From positions 3,861,602 to 3,925,601 of the forward strand of contig OZ025279.1 in NCBI GenBank assembly GCA_964019165.1: 64,000 nucleotides of DNA, written 5' to 3'. The stretch is from Mastigias papua. Its lineage: Eukaryota > Cnidaria > Scyphozoa > Rhizostomeae > Mastigiidae. Below, piece by piece: positions 1 to 10,854 of this stretch. How positions within the stretch are numbered: the stretch's first letter is position 1; every line of letters begins with the position of its first letter. The translations under genes were made by a program, and so were the position numbers. The notes beneath the pieces are model-generated. The model saw only the letters and a list, made by a program, of their open reading frames with translations, was not told the origin of the DNA and made no database searches.

Positions 1-1202
1 ATTTTCTTTGGTGCGGATCCAGAAAAATAATCTAGAATGAAAAGATATAATAGATTTTTTGGAAATATTGTGAAGGAGAGTAACGGTCTAGCCCTTCAAT
101 AGTGCTTGTCTCTTGGCGTTTAGCCCCAACTTGTTAGGAACCTTTTTAGTCGTTTGTTTTGTATGATTAGTTAAACCAAACAAATAGCAACAAGACAGTA
201 CAACTATTCTGCCTATGATGACTGGACACTGGTTCATCGATGCCTCCACCATAGCAGGCACTTACATTCCAAGTATCATATAAGTAAAACAATAAACCCC
301 AAAATAACAAACAAATACGTCACTCTCAGACTTGCATTTGATATCCAGCAATGACATACGTGAGTGAGAATTGTTACCTATAATGGCCGTTTGTTGCCGG
401 AATTATATAGTTATCTTGTGTCATGTGTAAAGAAACTTTTGTTGAAATTTAGTCTAGGGGTCACCATACCATGGACCACTGGCCAAATGCCCAAATCCGA
501 CCCCCCGATGATATTCTATCATGTCTACCGACTATACTTGATGTTACAGTATTAGTTTTATCATTAATTTTATGGTTACGTTGTGATGTATAAAATGTTG
601 TTTCTGCGTTCCTGTTGTGTCTGGTTCTCTGTATTCATATACACTTTGTGTTATTGCTGTCTTCTTTTTGTTTTACATCTTTCTCTCGGAGCTTCGTTTT
701 GGCTGTCAAGTACTAAGCAGAACGATTTTGCGACCCGCGCTTGTCATTCCTTCAGTCATTCGACCCGCTGTAAAAAGGTTTATTGACCCCTGGTATGATG
801 AATGGCGACATGCTATGTTCTGTTTGATAATTTTGAATTGAATTTCCATATAACTGATATGTAGCAGGTTTAAGCGGCTTTACGTAGAGCTCAAAAATCT
901 CCAGAAAATTTATCTAAGCTGAAGAAATTGTGCCCGAGCATTTCCGTTCCGATTCCAAACGGGTGCACGGTTAACAGTTTCATGATATTTGGGCTGCATA
1001 CATTGCATTTTCCTAGCGTTATATTTATACATTTGCTTGTTTATATACGCTGTTCGCTTGTTAGTTTATATACATTGGGAACTCAATATCACTTGTTTTT
1101 CAAAAATCATTGTGATGATTTGAATTGTTTACTTTTCACTCTGTGTAAGTGTTCCTAGCGTGTTAAAGTGGTAGAAGTCATTGAGTTCTCCCATTATTTT
1201 AG
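1..1202. other. No gene recognised upstream of the first CEP78 exon
   Basis: AT-rich sequence with only short frames of no recognisable family. It should contain intron or upstream sequence of the CEP78-like gene. I looked for a preceding leucine-rich-repeat exon and did not find one I could defend. Confidence 0.5.
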
Positions 1203-1275
1203 GGTATTAAAAAGAATGACACTTTACAGATAATATCCTTTGACTCATCTCGAATTGGTGATAAAGGGCTTCAAG
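1203..1275 (+). CDS. CEP78: CEP78-like gene, LRR exon (first visible exon)
   Basis: The exon follows an acceptor ending ATTTTAG and is followed by donor GTATAT. It encodes GIKKNDTLQ through SFDSSRIGDKGLQ, one leucine-rich repeat, and ends with one base of a split codon. The residues align collinearly with the CEP78 repeat that precedes the segment containing LTWQG in vertebrates. CEP78 is a centriolar/centrosomal protein needed for normal cilium formation; in humans it is linked to cone-rod dystrophy with hearing loss. The spare G joins the first two bases of the exon at 12325 to make an Ala codon, so the phases agree although the intron is 11 kb. Upstream exons must lie outside the window. 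Confidence 0.8.
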
Positions 1276-2186
1276 GTATATATCACATTTTCTATATTAC
1301 CAGTAGTTCTAACTCTTATTCAGGTTGATCATAAGCTAGAACTGAAAGACATAGAGCTTTTTTCTTTTTAACTGCTTTGCCTGAGTTACTTTTGCATGTG
1401 TAGTATCATTTTTTAATATCCTAATGACTTTGAATGCCGAGTTTACATATTATTTGTATGTATTGTGTGATTAAGACGTAAAAGCCTCCAAGATGGAATA
1501 ATTTATAGTGGGCACAGATGCCTTAGTCATTTGCAATAGTATGTCCATTTTATTGTTTTATGGACCAGAGTACTATTTTAGTGTATTTGGAAGAACCTGC
1601 GCCATTGTGGTTTACGATTTTGTTTCCTTTGATGTGGAAAACGGCTGTCTCCCTAGAATTCTCTAAGGCCTTTAAAAATGGCCTGGGGATTACAGGTGTT
1701 TTATTCTCTAAATAACTGGTTTATAAGGAACTAGTATTAGACTGGTCAAAAATTTAAGAAACTTTCTGCTATGCTCAAGAAAATGTAAGAAACTAGACTA
1801 TAGAGTATTGGTGGTGAACTATTTTGTCAACAAATTTTGTAAGTCTTAACTTTTTTGATTTTATTCGGAAAATATTTATACTTTTGAGGTTGATCTGTAG
1901 ATCTTTTCTTGAGACTTTCAAAGTTAATACCCATCTAGACATGGTCAACATACAAACAATATGGCAATAGTAGGTGACAAAAATAAGAAAACATTTAAGA
2001 AACTTTTAGTACTAGAATGTGAAAGTTTTCATTCAAACTTAAGAAACTTCAGGATTAGATGCCGAACCAAGTTCCTTATTACAACAGCGTATACTGCATA
2101 AAGTGCACGTTCGTATGACGCTTGGAACTTCAGTGTATAGATTTTTCTGAGAATCTTCTCAATATCATTAAGTATTACTTCTCTAT

Positions 2187-2381
2187 GGGTGAGTGGCCAA
2201 GTGGTTAGAGCGCTTGACTTCTGAGCAAAATACCGATGGCCCGAGCCGAACCTTCGGATCATAGTTTGCATACTCGTTCTCTCTGTCCACCCAGCAGTAA
2301 ATGGGTACCTGGTGACATCACTGGGGAAGTTAAAGGCGGCGAGGAAAGGAACTGGCCACCCTACCTCACTATACCGGCGGC
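2187..2381 (+). mobile_element. tRNA-derived SINE, copy 1 (3' truncated)
   Basis: The head resembles a tRNA: an A-box-like GTGGCCAAGTGGTTAGAG is followed by a degenerate B box near 2240. The body contains CCACCCAGCAGTAAATGGG and a GGAAAGGAACTGGCCACC block. The same head and body recur inverted at 11511-11785, and the 3' half at 49212-49340, so this is a dispersed family and not a tRNA gene. The copy stops abruptly after CCGGCGGC, where LINE-like sequence begins. Transcription would be by RNA polymerase III (inference). Confidence 0.75.
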
Positions 2382-2508
2382 AAGAAAGAGTGAGCTCAAG
2401 TACCTTAGTATGATGTTTGATTCAAAGCTGGAGTTTCAAAGCCAAGTTTCCAGATATGCTTCGCGATATGTCTTTGATCAAATGTATAGACTGCTTCTAA
2501 CTCATTGA
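2382..2508 (+). mobile_element. Short LINE reverse-transcriptase remnant
   Basis: The frame reads KYLSMMFDSKLEFQSQVS and on to RLLLTH then stop. This resembles the post-YADD 'KYLGv..D.KL.F..Hv' segment of CR1-type non-LTR retrotransposons. It is directly fused to the SINE end, with no poly-A or target duplication that I can see. Only about 40 codons survive. Confidence 0.4.
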
Positions 2509-3984
2509 GATATCGTATATTATACGTATGACCACCTATATGCGCCTAAATTTCATGCAAGAGCTTTAAAGGACTCGGTATTCTGCAGTTCCAGTGGTGG
2601 CTGGTGATTGGAGAGGAACAAGCAGGGGACGTCTTTGTAGGGATTTGGGCAGGGAGGCCTTGTATTATAGAAGATAGAACAGACTACTCTATCATTTTTA
2701 AAATTTGAAAAGCCCCATTTCCCTATTTATTTGCTGTCTGACATCCTTCCTGTGTGCGATGTGAATTACAGTCTTCGCAATGTGAGAAATTATGATCAAA
2801 CTATTGGAAAAACAGCAAGATACCAGGGCACCTATTCCCTGAATGCGCCTTTTGAATGGGATTTGTTGGATGATAGACAAGACACTTAACATTGATTTCT
2901 GAATTTATACGTAAACTTCTTGCTGTATAAGGACACGATAAGAATTCAATTTTCTGTATAAGTGATATTGTCGGTGACGACCCACAATATCATTTATAGA
3001 GAAAATTGAATTCTTAGTCGAAATTACGTCTAGATCTGTGTGTATTTAGACATAATTTCGATTGTCTTCATCAAGGGTGTAAAACTAATTTTTACCATGG
3101 ACCACATGAGCCTTGTGGTTGGCTTGAAAGGGCCAGATGAGCAGAAACTACGCCTTAATGTTTAATGTTTTGTTTTGAACAGAAACTACTCCTTAATGTT
3201 TTGCTTTGTTAATGTTTTTTTCCTTAATGGTTTGAATAGTTAATGTTAAATAACTGAAAATGCAGTTATTATGTATTCAAGTTGATTGAGGCATGGGGAC
3301 TATGGCACAACCAACATATGAGAAGTTTCATTTTACAAAAAAACTGAGGTAATGCTACCTGTCCTTGACGGAGAGACGCCCTCATACGTAGACGCTCTCG
3401 CTCTTTCACGTATACTCGTTTATAGAACATATTGTACATCATCATGGTACACCATCAATATCATGCACAAGCTCTTGAGGGCTATGTAAAGTGATGCGAC
3501 GGGCCTTGAGTTTGACACTCGTCTCACCTGTGTGGTATTGCTGATGAAGGTAATGAACCTTTTCTTCCTGTACTGCACTATTTTTGATGAAGCCCGAACA
3601 TATCTTCTTGGCAGGCTGTGAGATATTCCTGGGTTGTATATAGCAGGACAGGGTACACAAGTCGTATGTAACTTAATTCTCTTTGGAAGTCCAGGTCTTA
3701 GTCTAATTTGAAATAGAACAATAATGAAAGCAGCGAATAAATTTATTAAGGGAATGAAGAGGTTTGACTTAAAAGCGTTATTTGGGCTTTGTGAATAATA
3801 GTCACGACGAGCCACATGGTAGATAAATTAGAGAAAGATAGCCATTTGTAGATCTTTCATTTCATTTCATCGACACATCCAAGACAAACCAGTTTAATAC
3901 TAAGACTTAATCAATTTTTACGACGACATATTCAATATCCAGACCAACCAGTTAAGACATGATCAATTATTTACTACGACACAT
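2509..3984. other. No gene recognised; small 53-bp tandem repeat at 3871-3990
   Basis: Intronic AT-rich sequence of the CEP78-like gene. About 2.3 copies of an imperfect 53-bp unit starting CGACACATCC run from 3871 to 3990, next to the hammerhead-like core on the minus strand. The minus-strand frame at 3815-3420 (131 codons) matches no family I know and is left unassigned. Confidence 0.5.
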
Positions 3985-4027
3985 TCAAGAACATTTCGGG
4001 ACGAGCTTGTCCCATCCTCAGCTATAG
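3985..4027 (-). ncRNA. Hammerhead-core-like motif, probably degenerate
   Basis: The minus strand reads CTGAGGA, one extra base, a perfect GGGAC/GTCCC hairpin, then GAAA. This is the conserved core arrangement of a hammerhead ribozyme (CUGANGA, stem II, GAA A). Stem III is at most one pair and stem I only two, so activity is doubtful. It is probably the 3' tail remnant of a Penelope-like element. Confidence 0.3.
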
Positions 4028-4319
4028 AGTGGGAATAACAACTGGGGGGTATTTGTATGCATTAGTTCTTTGGGTTGTTGGGATTCCGTCTTATTATGAG
4101 TGTGCCCATGGCGGATGCATCTTGGGGCGGATTCGGTTTCGGTAGCTTTGTGGTATCTATGATGTGTAGATAGCAGCACCTTTTCCTTCATCTTTGTATA
4201 GAAGTTGTTGTATAATGATAATGGTAATTATAATATAATAATACAATTTATTTAAAATGGGCTGGAAAGTTAGCGAAAGCTAATACAGTCCAACTCTACT
4301 CAGTGTAAAATATCTAGAA

Positions 4320-5010
4320 TTAGAAGATAAGTGACACGTAATTTGGCCCCACATTTATTGCTTTTCGTTTCTGCGACAAAGTTTGAGTCTCTTCTGCTGT
4401 TGCTGGGACAACCTTTATTGACAGTTGTTGTCTGCTCATTTGCTTGACAATGGCCTCAGATGCACTTTGCTTTGGGAACATGGTGCTCATAGGAAGTGGT
4501 GATGAGCTTTTTAGGCGCTCTTGTTCTTCAGCTAAAGTGGCTTTTACAGCACCTTCAACCATGGTGTCGCATATTGCATTAACATATTCTGCGGAAAGGG
4601 AGTATGGGTCTGAAAGTGGACTTTACGGAATATTCATTGTACTTTTATATCTTTAACAATTGCCTCGCCATTTTTAAATTTTGGGTAGTACACTGGAAAT
4701 TTTGCTTCACCGTCTTTTCTTGTTGCTTTTTCCTTGAAAAGATTTTCAGAGAAATGCAGACACACCAGTATATGCCTGAGGATTGGTAGTACATTTTGTT
4801 AATGCCTTCTCCTTAATAGCTATATCCATTAACATTTTAATGAAGTTGTCAAATCATTACCCACTTCTTAGAAGTAGTTATTAACTATATGCATTAGTTT
4901 TAGCAAGCATGAATCTGACTTGCACTTTAAAACTGAATGAAAGCCTTCTACACATCTTGTTTGAAAAATGGGTGATGCTTGCTTAATGCCATTCACTATC
5001 TGCTTCTGGC
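4320..5010 (-). pseudogene. C-terminal blocks of the THAP/DDE-like gene
   Basis: Minus-strand translation shows ASPIFQTRCVEGFHSVLK (about 5010-4900), then, after stops, FPVYYPKFKNGEAIVKDIK (about 4715-4660), then PYSLSAEYVNAICDTMVEGA running into the frame ending at 4320. These correspond in order to the family's HQTSS-EAFHSV, FPKYKKGGYTV and terminal helical segments. Stops and a frameshift separate them. Confidence 0.5.
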
Positions 5011-5358
5011 TTAGTACTGATTTCAGCTTTCTATAGACAGCAGAATCTCAAAAGTAAAGAGTTATTTAACATATTTGAAGATTCTGTATGACACATATGA
5101 CAGTAACAGGGTATAAGACAGATATTTTGAGATTTATGCGAATTATCGAAAATATTTTCAGCATACCATTGTAAGTGTAATGAAAGTTTACAGAAACTGA
5201 TGCTATGTTGAAAATATAAGCTGCATTAATATGAAAGGACAATGAATGTTGATAGTAGCAGATCTATATAATGATATAAACCACTCAGTAAGTGTAGACA
5301 TCCAGGTTGAGATGATTTGTCCATACAAGATACAATTGATCGATAAAGTGTACAAACC

Positions 5359-5660
5359 TTAGTCCAAATATTTTCTGCATGCTAGATTTTCCTCATATGC
5401 ACATTTGTTAAATAACGGATCATCCAAATTTGTGTGCGTGTCTACCACATGAGACAGGAATGATTTAAATCTTACCGAAATAAGTTGTCCATTGCCATCT
5501 GGGGTTGTAGCAGCACTACAGTGTAAGTGATTGACACATGGTTGAATCCAGGCAGATAGCTCGTCACAGCTATTTTCTTTTGTGATTTTCGTAAGATTTT
5601 TTCTTATCTCTGAAATGAGAAAAGTACTATAATACAAAAGGAAGCGAAGGAATATTTTCA
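5359..5660 (-). pseudogene. NHLHCSAATTPDGNG block of the THAP/DDE-like gene
   Basis: Within the minus frame ending at 5359, residues CVNHLHCSAATTPDGNGQLI match the family block normally written NHxYWSAxxTxDGNxxxI, including its spacing to FLSHVVDTHTNLDD and a Cys-containing tail. The preceding VTDRH and YDIWHVAKG blocks expected between 6800 and 5700 were not found on this strand. Confidence 0.55.
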
Positions 5661-6813
5661 TGTCATTGAAAGTTTTATTCATCTCTATGATCATGTAGCT
5701 TCTCATTTTAAATAGAAATTGTAGTAACCGCATTATTTTCCATTTGCTTACCTATTCATTGTTTTAGTTAGCTCATACTATTTCATCATTGAATTTCCTA
5801 TGACTTCCTCTTGCACCACACCATACACTATCAGCCCTTTGTTCTCGATACTCGGCATCTAACATCACTTCACTTACTTGTCTTCACTTACTTCACTCAT
5901 CCTTACGTCTGCATTTTTGTTTTGTTGACATTACATCATCCCGGGTAAGGAATATAGATAAATTTGGCAGTTTAAGTTTAGAGAATTTAGAGTTTATTTT
6001 GATTGCTGACAAGAAGGAGATAAAAACTGCACAAGCGTTTGTCTACTTTTGTATCTATCGACTGCATACAGAAAAGAATAACGAATAGTCTAAAGGGTAA
6101 CGAGACAAGTTCGGTTAGGTGTTTCTTATGCTTATCAATACTTTTATATTGACATATTTACGACAATATAAGTATTTAATTGAAGTTATTAAAAAATACA
6201 TTCAGCATAACAATGTGAAAATACTTTTCTTTAAGTGCCACAAATCAAAGTAATGCTAAGTCTGTTTTTCTTCCTCTCTCATATGTATCGATTTCGACTT
6301 GTGTCTGTCAGAAACAAATGTTGAGATCTTGTGATCTTTTGATTTGAAAACTGCAAGGCTTCTTTTAAATCCCTCATTTTCAAGGCCTATACTTTTTCAA
6401 ACTTCATTTCTCTAAAAATATAGTATACATCAATTGCAAGTATGCAAAGTATATGTAGTGTATTATTTGCAATGAAGGAAGAGACATTGACATGATTTAG
6501 ACAAAGGAAGATGTAGCATAAATTTCAGCGTTTTGTCAATTTTCAGTTTCAGTATTTGTAGCTTTCATTTTCAACACCCTAGTGACCCCATACCCTGTAA
6601 TGCTGCAGATACCCATTAGCTTTTCTTTGTCTCAAAAGAAAAAACTAAACAATCTATTCCATGCCAGGCTGTATTCGATATATGGCATATATTATCAGAC
6701 CTACAAGATTATTTCAAGAAATCACTTAGACAATTAAAATCATATCCATTCAAAGAGCATATAGAGATTGCTATTTACATAGAATGTTACATATATGATA
6801 GGAAACACCTGTA

Positions 6814-7388
6814 CTAGTTCATAATGGATAATTTAGGTTGATTGAGGCAAAGTATTGTGTAGGCATCATACTTTGCAGAATGCCTAATGCTGTCATGCCT
6901 TCCATCACCAGCTAAAACAAGGTCTTCATTTCTACTTTTTAGCTCTTCAAATATTCTCTCCTGATAATTTTCTAGTACACTGGTATATGGCTGGTAACAT
7001 TTTTTCCTGCAAAGTGATATGAATGTTTGTTTAGTTTGTTTATCGCACCATACAGACAGCCTGTCTCCAATGATCCATGGGAAATCAAGATTAATGCCTA
7101 ATAGAGTCAGTGAGCCAGTATTTAGTTTGCAGTGCCACAAAGATAAATTGAGAATTGAAATGTGAAAGTGTGAATTTTAAGGAAGAAATTGAGTGACATC
7201 AACAAAGTTAGCTTGTCATACAGTAAAGTAATATGAAGTACATTGCCCTGTGGTGTTTCAAAAATTTGTTTAGGGATTGGTGTGCCAGCCCTATATGATC
7301 CAATATTCTGAAAATCTTTGTGCCTGCCCCTCCAGCTGACAATGTAGTAAATGGCAACATGATATTTCAGGCAGGAATTCTTGTTCAT
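6814..7388 (-). pseudogene. Central block with GDGR motif
   Basis: Two overlapping frames (7388-7122 and 7140-6814) continue the family. The second contains SVLENYQERIFEELKSRNED followed by LAGDGRHDS and HSAKYDAYTI, the best-conserved motif of these proteins. The conserved GH is changed to RH (DSIRHSAKY). The frame switch near 7130 is either decay or an intron. Confidence 0.6.
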
Positions 7389-7635
7389 TCAAAATATGGT
7401 TGACTCCTCCATAGGTTTTCATGTCTACTACAGCTGATGCTTGCACGGACTATTTTAATTTTAATCATTGTGCCTATAACTTTTTGTCTCGATAAGTGGA
7501 TTATCTGTTTTGCAAACAGGGCAGAACGGGAACAGTTCAAGGAGACTTGAGAGAAAAACAATGAATTTAGGTGCTTCTTTTAAAGAAGTATCTGCTGATT
7601 TCAACTGAAAACTGAAATGAAGAAAATTTTCATTG

Positions 7636-8061
7636 TTAATCTTTCAAACTGCAGATAGGTAACCTTTTATCAAATGGAAGTAAAGAGGTATCATATGACA
7701 AAGAAATATATCTCCACATGGACAAATACAGGCAAATGAACTGCATCATATCAGCAGAGGATACATACCCTGTGTCTTCTTCCTCCATTTCATCACAGAA
7801 ATCATCCTCATCTTCAACTTCAAAACAATCATAATCCTCCTTTCCAACATCATGATAATCATCATCATCTAATTCCATTACATCATTATCTGAGACACTT
7901 CTGCCAGCTTCACATACAGCTGACTTGTCAGCTGGGCTCTCTTTGCTTCTGTTAATACCATTTTGGCTTTGATTTTTACTTTGGACAGTAATATCTCTAC
8001 TTCCATTGCAGTTGCCTAAATTTCCTTCTTTGCAATTTATACTTCTGTTCCAGTGCATCAA
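7636..8061 (-). pseudogene. Acidic linker block of the THAP/DDE-like gene
   Basis: An open frame rich in Asp and Glu (for example DVMELDDDDYHD and FEVEDEDDFCDEMEEED). Such an acidic stretch lies between THAP and the central domain in this family. The tail of the frame, from about 7740, is hydrophobic and may be intron. Confidence 0.45.
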
Positions 8062-8580
8062 GTTTTCTCTTCAACTTTATGCAAAACATACAAGGGTTGT
8101 ATACTTGACAGCCAGCATCATGCTTCTAGGAAAGCAAAATTTGAAAAACAGTATTGCATTTAAATGCGAAAGTTACACCTACATAATACTGTTTTAATGC
8201 TTCTTTCGAAAATTACGACAAACTTACCATCTCACTGTCTGGGTGAGAGAGTGTTTCGTTTTATGAAGGGTCCATTCCGGGAGTAGTTTTTCAGAAATTT
8301 CAGGGTCATATCTGAAAGTATGTCACTGTGTTTGGAATCCTGTCATTTTCGGAAAATGCTGACTTTAATAGCTGAAATAAAAACTGAAATATCACTAAAC
8401 AACGAGACCTATTTCCCACAAAAAATCATAGCGCAGGTTTGGTAGTTCACTGTTAGTTCACAAAGGAGAGTAATTTAAATTCAAATTTTGAAAGGTAACC
8501 GAAGAAAGCGCAGATAAGTCTCATTCCGAGAAAACAACTAGCCGACTGGCTAGTGGACCGACAACTAGGAGGTAACTTAC

Positions 8581-8917
8581 CATCCTTCGATTTCTTCTTG
8601 ATTGCGACGAAGACCCATCCATCTCTGAAACAACCTTAGCATACACTGATGGCACAGGCACAACCCCAAAATTATCCTCAATTAATCGTTTTTAACACCT
8701 TCCTTCATTCCTGGCAGTACTCCAAAGATGGTAGTGAAATCTTCTGGCATAAAGTAACCATTTTGCACGCTTTCTATTTACGAATTCAGCCCATTTCCTT
8801 CTTCTTCGTTTCGCCTCTGGACCATCATCATCGAAAAATGGACTGCAATGCAAAGAGATACCATTTTTCACATGTTAAATGTTAAAGCATCCAGCAACAA
8901 CGCGTCTTTCAGGCATG
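8581..8917 (-). pseudogene. THAP zinc-finger exon of the decayed gene
   Basis: Translation starts MPERRVVAGCFN, typical of THAP domains (Met-Pro, then a Cys near residue 10). It continues through GISLHCSPFFDDDG, a basic RRRRKWAEFV stretch and, after a frame change, FMPEDFTTIFGVLPG. A TAA interrupts codon 14. The region that should hold the second Cys and the zinc-binding His is deleted. The block ends at a good donor (ATG then GTAAGTTACC) at 8580, so the exon border is still visible. Confidence 0.6.
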
Positions 8918-9462
8918 ATTCTCTACCTCAAAGCGCTTCGCAGATCATCGACTTCACTATTCATTGGTATTTCCTTGGATGAAATTCTGGTTTCTACGTC
9001 ACAACGGACTCGTTACCAGTCCTCAAACGAACGCTGATTTTTGCAGGAAAATATTGCAAAAAATGGATCTATAAAGTGTGCCTGTGCCAAAGTAGCGATA
9101 AAAAACTCAGACTAACTACCAGTTTTGATTCCAACGTAGTTTCTGCTAGTTAAATATATGTAGCTCTATTATGAGGTAACTTGCACTTTAAAGAAAATGG
9201 TCTCTGAACGTGTTGATAAAGTATTGTTCATTTCTTGCTTCGTTTTGGCCCTAAAATCCCCTGGAAAATTATGGCGAGGAGCGTACTATTTGACACGGTG
9301 ACGTAGAAGTTGACTGTTTTCGATTCTCACAAGTCGGTTGTAGCACAATATTGCCGTTGGTAACACGCTTGTTAGCAAATTTTATGTAAAATATCTGGTT
9401 ATTTTTTATAAATAACTCCTAGATACTATGTAATTCTTGTAAATAGTTAGTTAGAGTAATAG

Positions 9463-9630
9463 AATGCCTCGCTGGGTTGCCTTTGGATGCAGCTACACTG
9501 AAAGTAAGAGGTCTGGTACAGACCAAAAGAAGCATCATACCATATATTTGAGAGGAAAGAATAGTTGGAAAAGTCTTGATTACCAACATGAAAACGTTGT
9601 TGGGAGTCGGCATTCAAAGGTGTACTCTCT
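9463..9630 (+). pseudogene. Possible THAP-like N-terminus (weak)
   Basis: The plus-strand frame begins MPRWVAFGCSYTESKRSG, resembling THAP starts (MP..CVAFGC) with Trp in place of the first Cys. The following 40 residues are not clearly THAP-like. It points away from the minus-strand THAP pseudogene. Possibly a second fragment; chance is not excluded. Confidence 0.25.
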
Positions 9631-10854
9631 AAGTTTTATATAACAATCGTTTCAGATCTAAGCTGATTAACTCGGTTTAAACTTTCTTCCAAGTACCAGG
9701 CCTTATCTTTGGACCTATTTTGATCACATTTTAGTGCTAGTAGCTCCTTAACTTTAACTGCATATTTGGTGCTATTAATTTTGTAGGCGTTCATTGTTAC
9801 GACTCTAAATTTAAACTATCATTGCATAACTATTAATATTGTAAGTTTGAACAGAAACCTACCAATACAGCACTTGCAACAAGTATTACACACAATTTAT
9901 GTGAACTTGACCACTTGATTTACAGTTTTAAAAATACTCCAAATCGATAGTTTCTTAGGGTTGTTGTTTCTTAGGCACATGATCCTTCAATTCTTGACCT
10001 GCTGCATGTAGATGCCTTATTTATGACTTTTCCCCTTGTAAAAAAGAACATGTAAGTGACGCTGAAAGCAGAGATTTTGCTCCATGCTGTCCCCACAGAA
10101 TCGTAAAATCTTCGAATTGGCCCTCCTCAATCTAAATCGGTCTCAATTTCATTCTAAATCGGTCTCTCTACAGTTTGAGGTTTCGTGATTATGTAGGAGA
10201 CATAAACACGATGCTAAGTTTAATGTCCAATTAGAATAAGTATTTAGGCATACCCCCGTCTTTGTAAAAAAGTAGTTGCAGTACGCAGTAGGAAAAGGGA
10301 GTAGTTGCCCCTGGTTGTAGTAGTGAAGGAGTTGAACAATCAAACGCTTCTATTTTGCTGATTTTAAAGAAAGTATATGTGTCTTTTGCGTATCTGAGTC
10401 TTCTCCAATGCAACGGGGCGTTACAATTATGTTTGCTTAACTGTTTTGTATACGTAGCTCAAATTTGCTTGAAGCAATTTCTAAAGATTTATTTTCTGTA
10501 CCATCGAAATCCGTTCCGAAATCAGCCTTATATTTTGTATAAGAAGTCCTCAAAACGCTACTTGCAACAAGGACAAGCCTATATGCCTAGGTACCAACTT
10601 CTATGTCATAATGTCAAGTGAAAGGAACTGAAATCGTATCTCTAACGCCGTATGAAAAAATTTTGTGTTGCAAACCAGGAAACATGGTCTTTTAAGAAAA
10701 GTGGTTGGAGAAAACGATAGTGTGAATTTCGTGTCACTTATCCGTTAACTATAATGAAGTTTTACTAAAATTAACTAAACATAAATGCGGCCATTATATC
10801 TAATTTTTCTTTTTGATTTAATTATCATTTGTGGCAACTTTATATTGGGTAGAA
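9631..10854. other. No gene recognised
   Basis: Intron sequence of the CEP78-like gene. Short frames only, none with a recognisable family. Confidence 0.5.

Larger units (their letters stand above)
4320..8917 (-). pseudogene. Decayed THAP-domain / DDE-transposase-like gene, antisense in CEP78 intron
   Basis: Pieces of one protein family occur in the right order along the minus strand: an N-terminal THAP domain (8917-8581), an acidic linker (8061-7750), a central block with the GDGR motif (7388-6814), a block with NHLHCSAATTPDG (about 5660-5359), a block with SPIFQTRCVEGFHSVLK (about 5010-4900) and a C-terminal block (about 4760-4320). I recognise this layout from uncharacterised, repeated THAP-bearing genes of cnidarians and other animals. 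The GDGR Asp and the Glu before GFHSV sit where DDE-transposase catalytic acids would be; that reading is inference. The segment that should carry the middle Asp was not found. In-frame stops, a lost THAP Cys/His segment and frame changes mark it as a pseudogene, although real introns may separate some blocks. Confidence 0.65.

Noticed and set aside
2187..2260. tRNA gene
   Set aside because: The A and B box resemblance is part of a dispersed SINE family; no full cloverleaf can be drawn and the body recurs at two other loci.
3541..3575. Hammerhead candidate at CTGATGAAGGTAATG
   Set aside because: Stem II can form, but no GAAA follows.
6660..6740. Plus-strand FDIWHI motif resembling the YDIWHV block of the THAP/DDE-like family
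   Set aside because: It is on the opposite strand from all other blocks and neighbouring residues do not match; chance is more likely.
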